Source: Roseomonas marmotae (GTDB lineage Bacteria; Pseudomonadota; Alphaproteobacteria; Acetobacterales; Acetobacteraceae). From it: DNA of 60,587 bases. The DNA is taken from assembly GCF_017654485.1 (NCBI RefSeq), contig NZ_CP061096.1:1-60587 (forward strand). The letters run 5' to 3'. The notes beneath the pieces were generated by a model that saw only the letters and a program-made list of their open reading frames with translations, had not been told where the DNA came from and made no database searches. Positions 27,101-36,345 of the stretch are shown here, in pieces. Each line of letters opens with the position of its first letter. Position 1 is the first letter of the stretch. Made by a program: the position numbers and the translations under genes.

Positions 27101-27462
27101 TGCGGCAGCGGCCGGGCACGGCCAAAGGGGTGGTGTTCGTCACCGTCGAGGACGAATTTGGGACCGCCAATCTGGTGGTCTGGGCCGATGTGGGCGCGCG
27201 GGACCGGGCGGCGCTGCTGGGTGCCCGGCTGCTGCTGGTGGAGGCGAAGATCGAGCGCGAGACGGAGCACGCCGAGGTGCCGATCACCCACCTGATCTGC
27301 CGGACGCTGGTCGACCGCACCGACCTGCTGAACAGCCTGATGCACCGCGAGACGAACCTGCCCTGGGGTGACGCGGCGCTGGGACGTGCGGATGAGGTGC
27401 GGCGACCTGATCCGGGATCACGGCGATCGGTGAAGATGCCGGGGAGCCGGGACTTTCATTAG
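24175..27462 (+). CDS. dnaE2: Error-prone DNA polymerase III alpha subunit DnaE2
   Basis: A C-family polymerase that copies damaged DNA together with ImuB. The N-terminal PHP domain starts YAELGARSNFSLLDGASHP. The catalytic aspartates lie in PDIDVDFEHERR near residues 379-386. The finger/palm region includes GYGFPESHAASFAHL-type sequence, and an OB fold (KLAGLVLMRQRPGTAKGVVF) lies near the C-terminus. Length (1095 aa) is typical and the frame is intact. It is co-transcribed with imuB under SOS control. Confidence 0.95.
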   Translation: MPPDYAELGARSNFSLLDGASHPAELVAQAKALGHAGIGLCDHNSLAGVVRGHVAARELGLPFVVGTRLVLADGTEYLAWPTDRASYGRLTTLLSRGRMRSPKGACDLTREELLAHASGWCLALMPPLRPDAAFAARLRQDAAALRPQLALPLFCGAWCRLDGQDQPRLDRLAAMAEAAGAALLASGDVRYHHRERRRLADVLTAIRLGRTVETLGRSAERNGERALRSPARMARLFARHPAAISNTLRVLQACSGFSLAELRHEYPDEILEPGRTPQQTLRDRVWAAAEARWPRGVPDDIQARLRHELRLIAQLHYAAYFLTVHEIVRFARSKGILCQGRGSAANSTCCYVLGITAVDPSKHDLLFERFVSANRNEPPDIDVDFEHERREEVIQHIYERYGRERAAIAGTVIRYRARSAVREVGKALGLSEDVTARLAKGSWGPGRDSSLSEVASSEGLDPMDRRLALALELAEDIQDFPRHLATHVGGFVMSRGPLIELAVVTNAAMEGRTVLEWDKDDIDALGLLKVDVLALGMLSCLRRGFSLLRQHHRIELDLAGVPKDCPKTYAMLRRADSLGVFQVESRAQMNMLPRLRPERFYDLVIQVAIIRPGPIQGDMVHPYLRRRWGEEEPVYPSPGKEHGHPDELKNVLQRTLGVPLFQEQAMRVAMVAAGFTPEEADKLRRAMATFKHTQGVGEYRERLITGMVRRGYHPELAERAFKQIEGFGSYGFPESHAASFAHLAYASSWLKCHHPTVFAAALLNSQPMGFYAPAQIVRDAKEHGVEIRPLDVNASLWDCALEPEPRSAEGYALRLGLRLASGLSAQDGQQIVKARSGGNGSPFASPEEVVRRANITRKAMEALAQADAFRSLGTGRRAALWAARGVENDVPPLLQLAVEQAAVGEPPLLREPAPDLPQESLGQAVVLDYTATGLTLGNHPLALLRPQLRALSCRDTRGIARLPPGSRVKLAGLVLMRQRPGTAKGVVFVTVEDEFGTANLVVWADVGARDRAALLGARLLLVEAKIERETEHAEVPITHLICRTLVDRTDLLNSLMHRETNLPWGDAALGRADEVRRPDPGSRRSVKMPGSRDFH

Positions 27463-27694
27463 CAGTCGCACGCGTCGCTGCTTGGTCGGAGCGCACGAGA
27501 CCATCCTGTCCACCGGCACCATCTGGTCCCCGGTGCTGCTGATGCGCAGCGGTAATGACACACTGCGACACTGCACGCACGCGAACTGACGATGCGTGCC
27601 GATCTGTCGAACGTGGGCGAGGCCTAAGCATCCATCGATGGGCGTTTCCGCCTTCCTGCTGCCTGGTCAGCGCCAGCGTGTTGCTGGCCTCGTC

Positions 27695-27723
27695 CGGTTC
27701 CTCCCCGCGCCTGCGGGGAACAC
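27695..27723 (-). repeat. Isolated CRISPR repeat beyond the array trailer
   Basis: 29 bp identical to the array repeat except for one base. In crRNA orientation the change falls in the 8-nt 5' handle (ATGAACCG becomes AGGAACCG). It lies 292 bp beyond the trailer end and has no partner repeat, so it is probably a relic. Confidence 0.85.
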
Positions 27724-27733
27724 GCAAACACCC

Positions 27734-27769
27734 TCAAGAAAACCGAAACCCCGGCCTTTTGGCCGGGGT
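27734..27769 (-). terminator. Intrinsic terminator for the CRISPR transcript
   Basis: A perfect 9-bp stem (ACCCCGGCC with GGCCGGGGT) and a 4-nt loop. On the minus strand it is followed by a T-rich tail, TTTCGGTTTTCTT. It lies downstream of the array in the direction of pre-crRNA transcription. The plus strand has only a weak U-tract. Confidence 0.6.
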
Positions 27770-28015
27770 GTTGGGTAGCCACGCGGTTCTTCCGTTTGCT
27801 GTGCCATCCGGTCACGGTGGAGCAGAACTCCACCCGGTTGCCAGCCCAGCCGAGGCCAGGCGTCCGATCCAGGCAGCGCAATACCTAAGCGCCTTTTACG
27901 ACCTGTTCAAGGCGCTTCTGCCTGGCGCGCGCTGGATCACCGTGCATCCCAATGGCCCCGGGACCAAGGGGCAGTCCGTCCTGGTGCAGCCGGCGGAGAA
28001 TGGCGCCATGCGCGG

Positions 28016-30179
28016 CGGTTCATCCCCGCGCCTGCGGGGAACACAGTAGGCTTTCCATTTGCCTCGCCCATCGGGCCGGTTCATCCCCGCGCCTGCGGGG
28101 AACACGCCAGCGGCTCGCCCATGATCTCCCAGAGGGCCGGTTCATCCCCGCGCCTGCGGGGAACACGGCCCCATCGCCTTCAAGCCCACCACCGAGGACG
28201 GTTCATCCCCGCGCCTGCGGGGAACACCTGGTCATAAAGGGCGAGCGCCCCTGCGACGGCGGTTCATCCCCGCGCCTGCGGGGAACACGGGATGTTCCGC
28301 CGCTTCGACTGGCTCTACAACGGTTCATCCCCGCGCCTGCGGGGAACACGCGGCAGCAGCGCCGCCACCCCCAGCCTGCATCGGTTCATCCCCGCGCCTG
28401 CGGGGAACACTTCGCCGCCTGGGCCTGCTCCTGGGAGGCGACCGGTTCATCCCCGCGCCTGCGGGGAACACTCGGCGGCAATGTCGGCGTTGTTGTCGCG
28501 GCCCGGTTCATCCCCGCGCCTGCGGGGAACACTCGGCGGCCATCTCGGCGATCGCGTCCTCTAGCGGTTCATCCCCGCGCCTGCGGGGAACACCCGGTCG
28601 CCAGAAACCGCGAAACGGCTGTCGGCGGTTCATCCCCGCGCCTGCGGGGAACACCGCAAGGCCCTCAGTGACGACATTCGCGATATCGGTTCATCCCCGC
28701 GCCTGCGGGGAACACCGGTGTCAGCGGGCGGGGTCATGCGGGGGCTCCGGTTCATCCCCGCGCCTGCGGGGAACACAAGCGCGATCCCTACAAGGATTTC
28801 GCGACGGTCGGTTCATCCCCGCGCCTGCGGGGAACACTCGATGGTCCCGCGCATCAGCGGGAGATGCACCGGTTCATCCCCGCGCCTGCGGGGAACACGT
28901 CAGGCCCGACGATGACCGCATTCGGCACGGCGGTTCATCCCCGCGCCTGCGGGGAACACGAGGCGGGCCGGTTCACCGAGAACCTGCCGGGCGGTTCATC
29001 CCCGCGCCTGCGGGGAACACGCCAGCGCCGTCTCAAGGTTCGCCTCGGCGCCCGGTTCATCCCCGCGCCTGCGGGGAACACCACTGGACCCATTGCGCGG
29101 CGTTCTTCGCGGCCGGTTCATCCCCGCGCCTGCGGGGAACACCCAGTCGCCATATCCCTGACGCAGGATCGCCTCGGTTCATCCCCGCGCCTGCGGGGAA
29201 CACCTGGCGTCCACAACCAGGCCATCGGTCAGGTCCGGTTCATCCCCGCGCCTGCGGGGAACACTTGCGCTCGGTCGGCGACGCCTGGTCGTAGCGCGGT
29301 TCATCCCCGCGCCTGCGGGGAACACCAGCCGGTGTTCGCGGCATTCCGCCGGTAGTTCGGTTCATCCCCGCGCCTGCGGGGAACACCCAGTAGGCAACGC
29401 CGTTGACTGTGGCCTGCCCGGTTCATCCCCGCGCCTGCGGGGAACACACGAACGAGCAGTATTGGAACTCGCGGCCGTACGGTTCATCCCCGCGCCTGCG
29501 GGGAACACAGGGCGTCTCTCGCGAGCATGTAAGCCGTCACCGGTTCATCCCCGCGCCTGCGGGGAACACTCGCCCTTTGGCATCTCAATGATCACGCGGG
29601 CCGGTTCATCCCCGCGCCTGCGGGGAACACTTGTCGCCGCTGCGGACGTTGCGGGCGGCGATCGGTTCATCCCCGCGCCTGCGGGGAACACACCGAGGCC
29701 GCCCGCTACATGACCGACGGCGACGGTTCATCCCCGCGCCTGCGGGGAACACGGGTCGTTGATTGCCTCCGCAAGCTTGATGGTCGGTTCATCCCCGCGC
29801 CTGCGGGGAACACGCCCTCCGGATTGGGGAGGTTCGGGTCGGTGACGGTTCATCCCCGCGCCTGCGGGGAACACCCGCTGCACGCGGGCGACAGCAAGTA
29901 TGTCTCCGGTTCATCCCCGCGCCTGCGGGGAACACCCAGAGCCAATCAGCGCGTATTCAAGGTCAAGCGGTTCATCCCCGCGCCTGCGGGGAACACAGGG
30001 GGGCGTATCCGGGTTGATCGGCATACGCCGGTTCATCCCCGCGCCTGCGGGGAACACGTAAGAGGGCTCCTAGTGTAAAGCAAGGTAGTCGGTTCATCCC
30101 CGCGCCTGCGGGGAACACTTTTCGCCCGTCGAAACGATAACCCACTTGGTCGGTTCATCCCCGCGCCTGCGGGGAACAC
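28016..30179 (-). CRISPR. Type I-E CRISPR array, 36 repeats and 35 spacers
   Basis: The 29-bp repeat CGGTTCATCCCCGCGCCTGC plus GGGGAACAC (plus strand) recurs with a 61-bp period, giving 32-bp spacers. First and last repeats start at 28016 and 30151, exactly 35 periods apart. In crRNA orientation (minus strand) the repeat begins GTGTTCCCCGC, has a 7-bp stem and ends with the 8-nt handle ATGAACCG, as in E. coli-type I-E repeats. The leader is therefore at the right end next to cas2, and the newest spacers are at high coordinates. The repeats I read are uniform, which suggests an active or recently active array. Confidence 0.98.
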
Positions 30180-30246
30180 TCTTCCTAGAAGCCATTGATT
30201 TCACGTGCATATTCTATTGTCAATGAACTTACCGACCGCAGTGCCT
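30180..30246 (-). promoter_or_regulatory. CRISPR leader with an IHF-like site
   Basis: The 67 bp between the cas2 stop and the first repeat are AT-richer than the surroundings. On the minus strand, AATCAATGGCTTC (30188-30200) matches 12 of 13 positions of the IHF consensus, 9-21 bp from the repeat, as in E. coli type I-E leaders. A TTGACA hexamer lies at 30219-30224, with only a weak -10 (AAATCA) 17 bp on. Confidence 0.65.
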
Positions 30247-31531
<1,285 letters not shown>

Positions 31532-31547
31532 GCCGGCCTCCGCTGCA

Positions 31548-32237
31548 TCAGCCGGCGCGCCGGATCAGCATCAGCCCGTAGCCAAAGGCTCGCGCCCGCC
31601 CAAAGCCGGCAGCCAGCGCCGGCAGGAACAACGCCACATCTCGAACGACCAGGATACCGGTCAGGTCCAGCACGCCAAAGATGGCAGCACGATCCCGGCC
31701 TCCCTCGCGCGGCAGCGAAATGCGGTCATAGCCGTCGACGTTCACCTCGCCTTCCACCGCGAAGCCAGAGGTCGCGCCCTGACGGTCAAACCAGGCGCGG
31801 CCAGCAGCCGACACAGCAGCAGGGCGCGCCTCGGCCCTCTCGCCCCGCGGGACGCTGTGCAAGGCATCCATCACCACATCATGCCGTCGGCCACGCTGCC
31901 CAGGCCCGGCGGAGCGTGAGATCACCGGATTGGCCCGCAGCGTGAAGCCCAGCCGGTCCCCGGGCGACAGCGCCGGGGCGAAATCCTTGCTCTCGATCTG
32001 GAACAGCTGATGCGGGTTACTGGGGGCCCGGGCGGAGAGCGTCATGAACTGGCCTGGTGCATCTTCCCGCCACAGGAAGTCGCGTCGCCGATCAGGTCCG
32101 TCGGCGAAAAGCGACCAGAGCAGACCGTGACCAGCCACCATACGGGCACCGCCGGCCTCCGGCAGCAGCAGCGGTGCCAGGGCGGCCACCGAGGCATCCC
32201 GCTTCAGGCGGATCCGGGAGAGGGTCAAGCCGGTCAT
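31548..32237 (-). CDS. cas6e: Cas6e (CasE/Cse3) pre-crRNA endoribonuclease
   Basis: Cuts the repeat RNA at the base of its hairpin and stays bound to the 3' stem as a Cascade subunit. The catalytic His sits in AGHGLLWSLFADGPDRRRDF (about residue 37), matching His20 of the E. coli enzyme. FTLRANPVIS mid-protein and the glycine-rich AGFGRARAFGYGLMLI near the C-terminus are family signatures. The ATG at 32237 (229 aa) overlaps the cas5e stop as ATGA. It should also process the crRNA-like RNA encoded upstream of cse1. Confidence 0.95.
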   Translation of the reverse strand: MTGLTLSRIRLKRDASVAALAPLLLPEAGGARMVAGHGLLWSLFADGPDRRRDFLWREDAPGQFMTLSARAPSNPHQLFQIESKDFAPALSPGDRLGFTLRANPVISRSAGPGQRGRRHDVVMDALHSVPRGERAEARPAAVSAAGRAWFDRQGATSGFAVEGEVNVDGYDRISLPREGGRDRAAIFGVLDLTGILVVRDVALFLPALAAGFGRARAFGYGLMLIRRAG

Positions 32238-33040
32238 GCGTCCTGCCCTCCTTGCGGTGCCAGCAGCAGTTCCTGACGCAGGTCGAATTGCCAACGGGCC
32301 CGGTTGCGCGGCTGATCGCGGCGCTGCTCCACGCGGCGCCGGCGTGGATCGTCAGGGGCGATATAGCCGGGGGCGCCAGGAGCAAGGCCAGCCGGGGGCG
32401 CGTCCATAGCCACCAGGCCCGGGCCGGGCTGGTCAGCCAGATACCGACGCAAGGGCGTGCGACGCTGCCTGACGCGCTCTTCATCAAGCCGGGCCTCAGG
32501 GCCCTTTTCCTGCCGTGCCATCAGCACCGCCGGGGCATCCGTGCCCTCGACGCAGTCTGGCGCCAGCGGAAGGCCCAGCGGACAGGATTTCCGTCCCAGA
32601 TAAGGCACGAAGACCGGGTTCCGCATCGCCTCCGCGATCGCCTCCAGCGACCAGCGCGGCTGACCACAAGCCCAAAGCGCGGCCAAGTGCCAGGCGCCGC
32701 TGCGGTAATCGCGGCGGGACAGGATGGTGTTCAGATCCGGTGCTGCCAGTTCCTGCGCGCGGGTGGCGAAGCGCTGGTTGCGCCGGGCTGACGGCACCTG
32801 GGCGGTGTGAAAATCCGCCAGCAGCCGCCCCGGTGCGTGGCAGAGCAGGGCCAAGCCGTAGTCCACGGCGAGCGCGGCTTGGGCCGGTGCGTCCTCTCGT
32901 TCCAGCCCAAGGCAAGCGCCAATGAGGCCGAGCACGGCGGAGCGCGCCGGCCGGTCCCAGCCCTCCCGCCTTTCCCCCACCGCCAGGCTGCCGAAGGAGG
33001 CTAGCGGCGCGACCAGGGCAAAGGTCAGGTAGCGGGGCAT
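32234..33040 (-). CDS. cas5e: Cas5e (CasD) Cascade subunit
   Basis: This subunit caps the 5' handle of the crRNA. The N-terminus, MPRYLTFALVAPLASFGSLA followed by GERREGWDRPARSAVLGLIG, is typical of Cas5e. The C-terminal part, with DDPRRRRVEQRRDQPRNRAR, is highly basic. The ATG at 33040 gives 268 aa; the frame is open to 33106, but that extension lies inside cas7e and looks non-coding. It overlaps cas7e by 16 bp and cas6e by 4 bp. Confidence 0.94.
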   Translation of the reverse strand: MPRYLTFALVAPLASFGSLAVGERREGWDRPARSAVLGLIGACLGLEREDAPAQAALAVDYGLALLCHAPGRLLADFHTAQVPSARRNQRFATRAQELAAPDLNTILSRRDYRSGAWHLAALWACGQPRWSLEAIAEAMRNPVFVPYLGRKSCPLGLPLAPDCVEGTDAPAVLMARQEKGPEARLDEERVRQRRTPLRRYLADQPGPGLVAMDAPPAGLAPGAPGYIAPDDPRRRRVEQRRDQPRNRARWQFDLRQELLLAPQGGQDA

Positions 33041-34098
33041 GGTGTCCCCCGCACAAAAGCCAGCACATCGCGCAGGCTGCCCTTGCCGCCCACCTGCAGG
33101 CTGCATTCCTCCGCACAGCCTGGGCCATAGGCCGCATCAAGATCCTGGCGGAAAGCCTGCAGCGCGGCGATGGAGGCATCGACCAGACCACGCCCAGGGT
33201 CGTCGGCGGCCTCCACCGGCCGGGCAAAGGCCCCGGCCAGGGTGCGGGGCTGCTGGTCGCCGCGCTCGGCCAGCAGATAGGCGGCGCGGCCATGCGCCGC
33301 GAAACTGTTCTGCTTGCCTCGCGGCGCGGTGGTCGCCGCCGCCTCGACCAGCGCAGCAAGCGCGGTCTCGGCCAGTTCCTGGTCGCCGCCCAGGTTCTTC
33401 ACCAGCAGCGCGGTGTCGATACAGAGGTAGAGATAGAAGACGCCGGACCCAAATGCTGCCTCGCCAAGAAAGCCGGCGCCGGCATCTTCGCTGGGAAGCT
33501 TCAGGTCATCGACTGCGGTGTAGTAGTCGTCCTCCACCGTCACCTTGTGGGTGGTGATGGCATGGGCCACCTGAGCCGCGGCTTCTCGGTTATAGCCGGG
33601 ATCATCGGCCAGCATGCGGCCGAACAAGGCGATATCGGCGGCAGTATCAGCGCTGCGCAGCAGGCCTGCTGCCTTCGCGTCGATCTTCTCACCAGCCAAA
33701 GCACGATCGGCCAGAGCCAGGGCAGCAGCCTTTTCCTCGGGCGCCACAAAGGCCAGTTGCTCAATGCGGGTTGGCGCCTTGTCCTTGGCGTCCTTCACCT
33801 TGCCGAAGACGCTGGCAATCTCGCGGGCGACGAGCAGCGCCTTGTCCTCTGCCATGCCGCCGGTCAGGAGGTGGCCCAGGATTACCTCGCCCAGCCGCTG
33901 GGTGCGCTCGCCCAGATGCCCGGCCAGGGCATTGGAAAAGATCTCGGAGCTGCGCCAGGCGCGCTTCAGGGCCTGCGAGGAGAGGCGCAGCCGCGTGACG
34001 CCACCGACCACAGCCGTCTTCGGTCGGCCGGTATCATCGCGGTTCAGATTGGCCGGCGGAAAAAAGGTCAGCAGGTGGAGTTGCAGAAAGCGGTTCAT
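33025..34098 (-). CDS. cas7e: Cas7e (CasC/Cse4) Cascade backbone
   Basis: The filament-forming backbone subunit that holds the crRNA spacer and flips out every sixth base. The start MNRFLQLHLLTFFPPANLNR, followed by DDTGRPKTAVVGGVTRLRLS and SQALKRAWR, is diagnostic. Length (357 aa) is normal. It overlaps both neighbours by a few bases (4 bp with cse2), so Cascade genes are translationally coupled. Confidence 0.96.
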   Translation of the reverse strand: MNRFLQLHLLTFFPPANLNRDDTGRPKTAVVGGVTRLRLSSQALKRAWRSSEIFSNALAGHLGERTQRLGEVILGHLLTGGMAEDKALLVAREIASVFGKVKDAKDKAPTRIEQLAFVAPEEKAAALALADRALAGEKIDAKAAGLLRSADTAADIALFGRMLADDPGYNREAAAQVAHAITTHKVTVEDDYYTAVDDLKLPSEDAGAGFLGEAAFGSGVFYLYLCIDTALLVKNLGGDQELAETALAALVEAAATTAPRGKQNSFAAHGRAAYLLAERGDQQPRTLAGAFARPVEAADDPGRGLVDASIAALQAFRQDLDAAYGPGCAEECSLQVGGKGSLRDVLAFVRGTPCPAT

Positions 34099-34646
34099 GC
34101 GGCGCTGTCCTCGGTCTTCGGTGCGGCTTGCAGGGTGTCCAGCGGGCGGCCCGCCTTCCAGTAATCGTAGATCCAGCGGCGCTTGGTGCCCTCGGTCCAG
34201 TGCAGCAGAGCATCGGCCAGATCGGTGACGTTGAGCCTGCCGCCAGCCAGGGCCACCAAGCGGCGGAAGGCGGTCAGGCGTTCATCCGGACTCTCCGCTT
34301 CAAGCAGGCGGCGAAAGCGCACAGGCTTCAGCAGAGCAGTCTCGGGCTTGTCTGGAGCCTCGGGGCCAATGCCGGAGGCAATGGTAATGTCGGGTGCATC
34401 GGTGCGCACATGCGCCAGGGTGGCGGCGGTCAGCGCAATCTCTGGTAACTGAGCGGCGTGGGTGGCGCCGCAGCGACGGAACAGCTCAATGGCCGCGCGA
34501 TGCTGCATGGCCTCGGTGATCGTGGCGCAATGGCGGAGCTGCGCCAGGGCGGCGCGATCAGCGGGCTTGCGCTCCGGCTTGCCTGGGACAATGCCCTGCA
34601 GATCGCGCCACCAAGCGGCAGCGACATGAGGTTGCTGCCGGCTCAT
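34095..34646 (-). CDS. cse2: Cse2 (CasB) Cascade small subunit
   Basis: The 183-residue alpha-helical small subunit that stabilises the R-loop. It has a conserved WWRDLQGIVPGKPERKPADR near the N-terminus and a region around FRRLLEAESPDERLTAFRRL typical of CasB. Its stop overlaps cas7e by 4 bp and its start overlaps the cse1 stop by 4 bp, fixing its place in the operon. Confidence 0.93.
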   Translation of the reverse strand: MSRQQPHVAAAWWRDLQGIVPGKPERKPADRAALAQLRHCATITEAMQHRAAIELFRRCGATHAAQLPEIALTAATLAHVRTDAPDITIASGIGPEAPDKPETALLKPVRFRRLLEAESPDERLTAFRRLVALAGGRLNVTDLADALLHWTEGTKRRWIYDYWKAGRPLDTLQAAPKTEDSAA

Positions 34647-36265
34647 GCGGCTTTCTCCTTTTTGCGTGCCTTGCTCTCCGCAACAGGCAACTGCAGCAGG
34701 GTGAAGAGGGCGGCGCCGTCCTTGCCGAAGCCGGTCAAGGCGAAGAGCAAGTTGCGCCGGGCGCGGCCGATGCGCGGCGCAGCACTGCCGGCCGTGTGCG
34801 GGTGCAGCGGGGCGGCTTCATCAAACAATGCCAGGGCAATGCGACGCAGCAGCGGCATCCAGTCCTGCCGCCCCGTGGTGACGCCAGCGGCCGCGGCTTC
34901 CAGGCTGGCAAAGAAGCTTGCTTCAGTTTGATCCCACAGGCGTTCGCGCAGAGTGGAGAAGACTTCCGCGTCCAGCTTGACCGTCGCACCAGCGCTGAAC
35001 AGTGCTGCGCGTACGGCGCCACGCAGCAGGCTGGCAACTTGCTCCGTGGCAAGCACCAAATCCTTCGCAAGAGCATCCATAGCCTGCCGGGTCTTCAGAT
35101 CCCCATTGCCAGGCAGCGGCATCTCTGTTTCGACGAAGCCGCGGGCCTTCATATTATCCATGTCATAACCCGCGGCGAGCAATCGAGCGGGGGTGCGTCG
35201 GGCCTGGGCGCCGAAGACATCTGCGACACGTTCGTCGCGCCAGGCAGCGACGCTGGGCGCGGGGCGGCGCAGGCCGTCACCGCTACTGGCCACCAGACCC
35301 AGCCAATGGCGATAGCCGATGCCGCCGGGCTGCGGATGCACTGGCAAGACCTCGGTCGCGGGCTTCACCTGATAACGCGGGGTCAATGGATGCAAGTCGC
35401 CCCATCCGGCGTAATTTGCCCCACGCGGCCGCTGCCGCCAGGATACGACTTGTACGCTGTCCGGCACGCCTGTCAGATCACAGGGCGCGGGCGCGGCTAG
35501 GGGTGCGAAATCCAGCCGGATGCGGCGCGGCATGCCCCACCAGAGCTGCAACGTATGCGCCTGCTGCGGCGTGACGGTGCGGTCGGCTTCCGAGGTAACG
35601 GTTGGCGCGAGCCAAGGAAAGATCCTCGGAAAATCCTGCGGGTCAGGCTTTTCGTGGCAGGGCATATTGGCCCAGAGCAGGTGCCAGAGTGATGCATCGG
35701 GCGATGGCAGCACCAGGGTAATCAGCGGCCCGCCGCCCCGCAGCCCAGTGCGATTGCCGGCCCCGCCTGCGGGCGCCCAGGACTGGAAGGTATAGAGCAT
35801 CATGGCTGCTGCGGCGCGGCCCAGCGATGCGACCCGCCCACGCCGCACCAGCAGATCGGTGTTCTTGGTGATCGTGCTCCCACCAGGAGCCTCGATCAGC
35901 AGGCGCTCGATGGGCTCGGCGCCCGAGACCAGATCCTCGAAATCCTGCAGGAAGCGCGGGCCCTCGCCATCCAGATTGAAAGCATGCGTGATGGGCGCGA
36001 AGGCGGCGTCCAGCGCAGCGGGGTTGGGCGGATGAAACCAGCCTGCCATCCAGGCATCGCTGTCCTCCGGCGGGCAGGCCGTGGCGAGCAATCCGATAAG
36101 GAATTCCAGCGTTGCGATACGGAAATCGGCGCGGGCCCAGTCAATGGCAAGAACAGGATCGGTATCGAGAGCCTCGGTGATCTGGGCGGGTCGGATGGTA
36201 GCGGGGCCAGAGCGGCGAAGAACGGGAAGCCAAGTTTGCTCAAGGAGGTTGAAGGCCGGTTCCAC
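34643..36265 (-). CDS. cse1: Cse1 (CasA/Cas8e) large subunit
   Basis: The subunit that reads the PAM and recruits Cas3. The N-terminus contains FNLLEQTWLPVLRRSG, followed by helices with FRIATLEFLIGLLATACPPE and later AFNLDGEGPRFLQDFEDLV, all typical of Cas8e. I choose the GTG at 36265 (540 aa) because AAAAAAGG lies 7 nt upstream; the in-frame TTG at 36271 is too close to that sequence. It is the first gene of the Cascade operon, and the crRNA-like element and its target lie immediately upstream. Confidence 0.94.
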   Translation of the reverse strand: MEPAFNLLEQTWLPVLRRSGPATIRPAQITEALDTDPVLAIDWARADFRIATLEFLIGLLATACPPEDSDAWMAGWFHPPNPAALDAAFAPITHAFNLDGEGPRFLQDFEDLVSGAEPIERLLIEAPGGSTITKNTDLLVRRGRVASLGRAAAAMMLYTFQSWAPAGGAGNRTGLRGGGPLITLVLPSPDASLWHLLWANMPCHEKPDPQDFPRIFPWLAPTVTSEADRTVTPQQAHTLQLWWGMPRRIRLDFAPLAAPAPCDLTGVPDSVQVVSWRQRPRGANYAGWGDLHPLTPRYQVKPATEVLPVHPQPGGIGYRHWLGLVASSGDGLRRPAPSVAAWRDERVADVFGAQARRTPARLLAAGYDMDNMKARGFVETEMPLPGNGDLKTRQAMDALAKDLVLATEQVASLLRGAVRAALFSAGATVKLDAEVFSTLRERLWDQTEASFFASLEAAAAGVTTGRQDWMPLLRRIALALFDEAAPLHPHTAGSAAPRIGRARRNLLFALTGFGKDGAALFTLLQLPVAESKARKKEKAA

Positions 36266-36310
36266 ACGCAAGCCTTTTTTCTGTTTCTTCTCCGAAAGAA
36301 ACCATGCAGA

Positions 36311-36345
36311 GCGCCGATGCGCAATGCATTTTCAGGTAATCACTT
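36311..36345 (-). promoter_or_regulatory. Partial protospacer with AAG PAM upstream of cse1 (predicted Cascade autorepression site)
   Basis: On the minus strand the PAM AAG (36345-36343) is followed by TGATTACCTGAAAA. This matches the crRNA-like guide at positions 1-5, 7-11, 13 and 14; the first mismatch is position 6, which type I-E R-loops tolerate. The rest of the 32-nt target matches poorly. That predicts binding without Cas3 cleavage, which needs extensive pairing. The site ends 45 bp upstream of the cse1 start. Confidence 0.85.

Larger units (their letters stand above)
27463..28015. other. Region between dnaE2 and the CRISPR array, with a phage-like gene fragment
   Basis: No complete gene is present. 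It contains an isolated CRISPR repeat (27695-27723), a hairpin (27748-27769) and, at about 27880-28015, a plus-strand reading AFYDLFKALLPGARWITVHP that runs directly into the first repeat. That stretch resembles part of a phage or plasmid protein, but I cannot name it. Confidence 0.5.

Noticed and set aside
22407..27345. Several long minus-strand frames opposite imuB and dnaE2
   Set aside because: High-GC antisense frames; the plus-strand genes carry full catalytic motifs.
27952..30078. Long plus-strand frames through the CRISPR array (repeated GSSPRLRGT peptide)
   Set aside because: These frames only translate the repeat every 61 bp; they are not genes.
36240..36329. A tiny frame (about 29 codons) starting inside the predicted Cascade target, considered as a CreT-type toxin repressed by a CreA-type RNA
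   Set aside because: There is no Shine-Dalgarno, it overlaps the cse1 start, and it lacks the features described for CreT toxins. The target position fits repression of cse1 better, so I favour the CreR interpretation, although CreTA is not strictly excluded.
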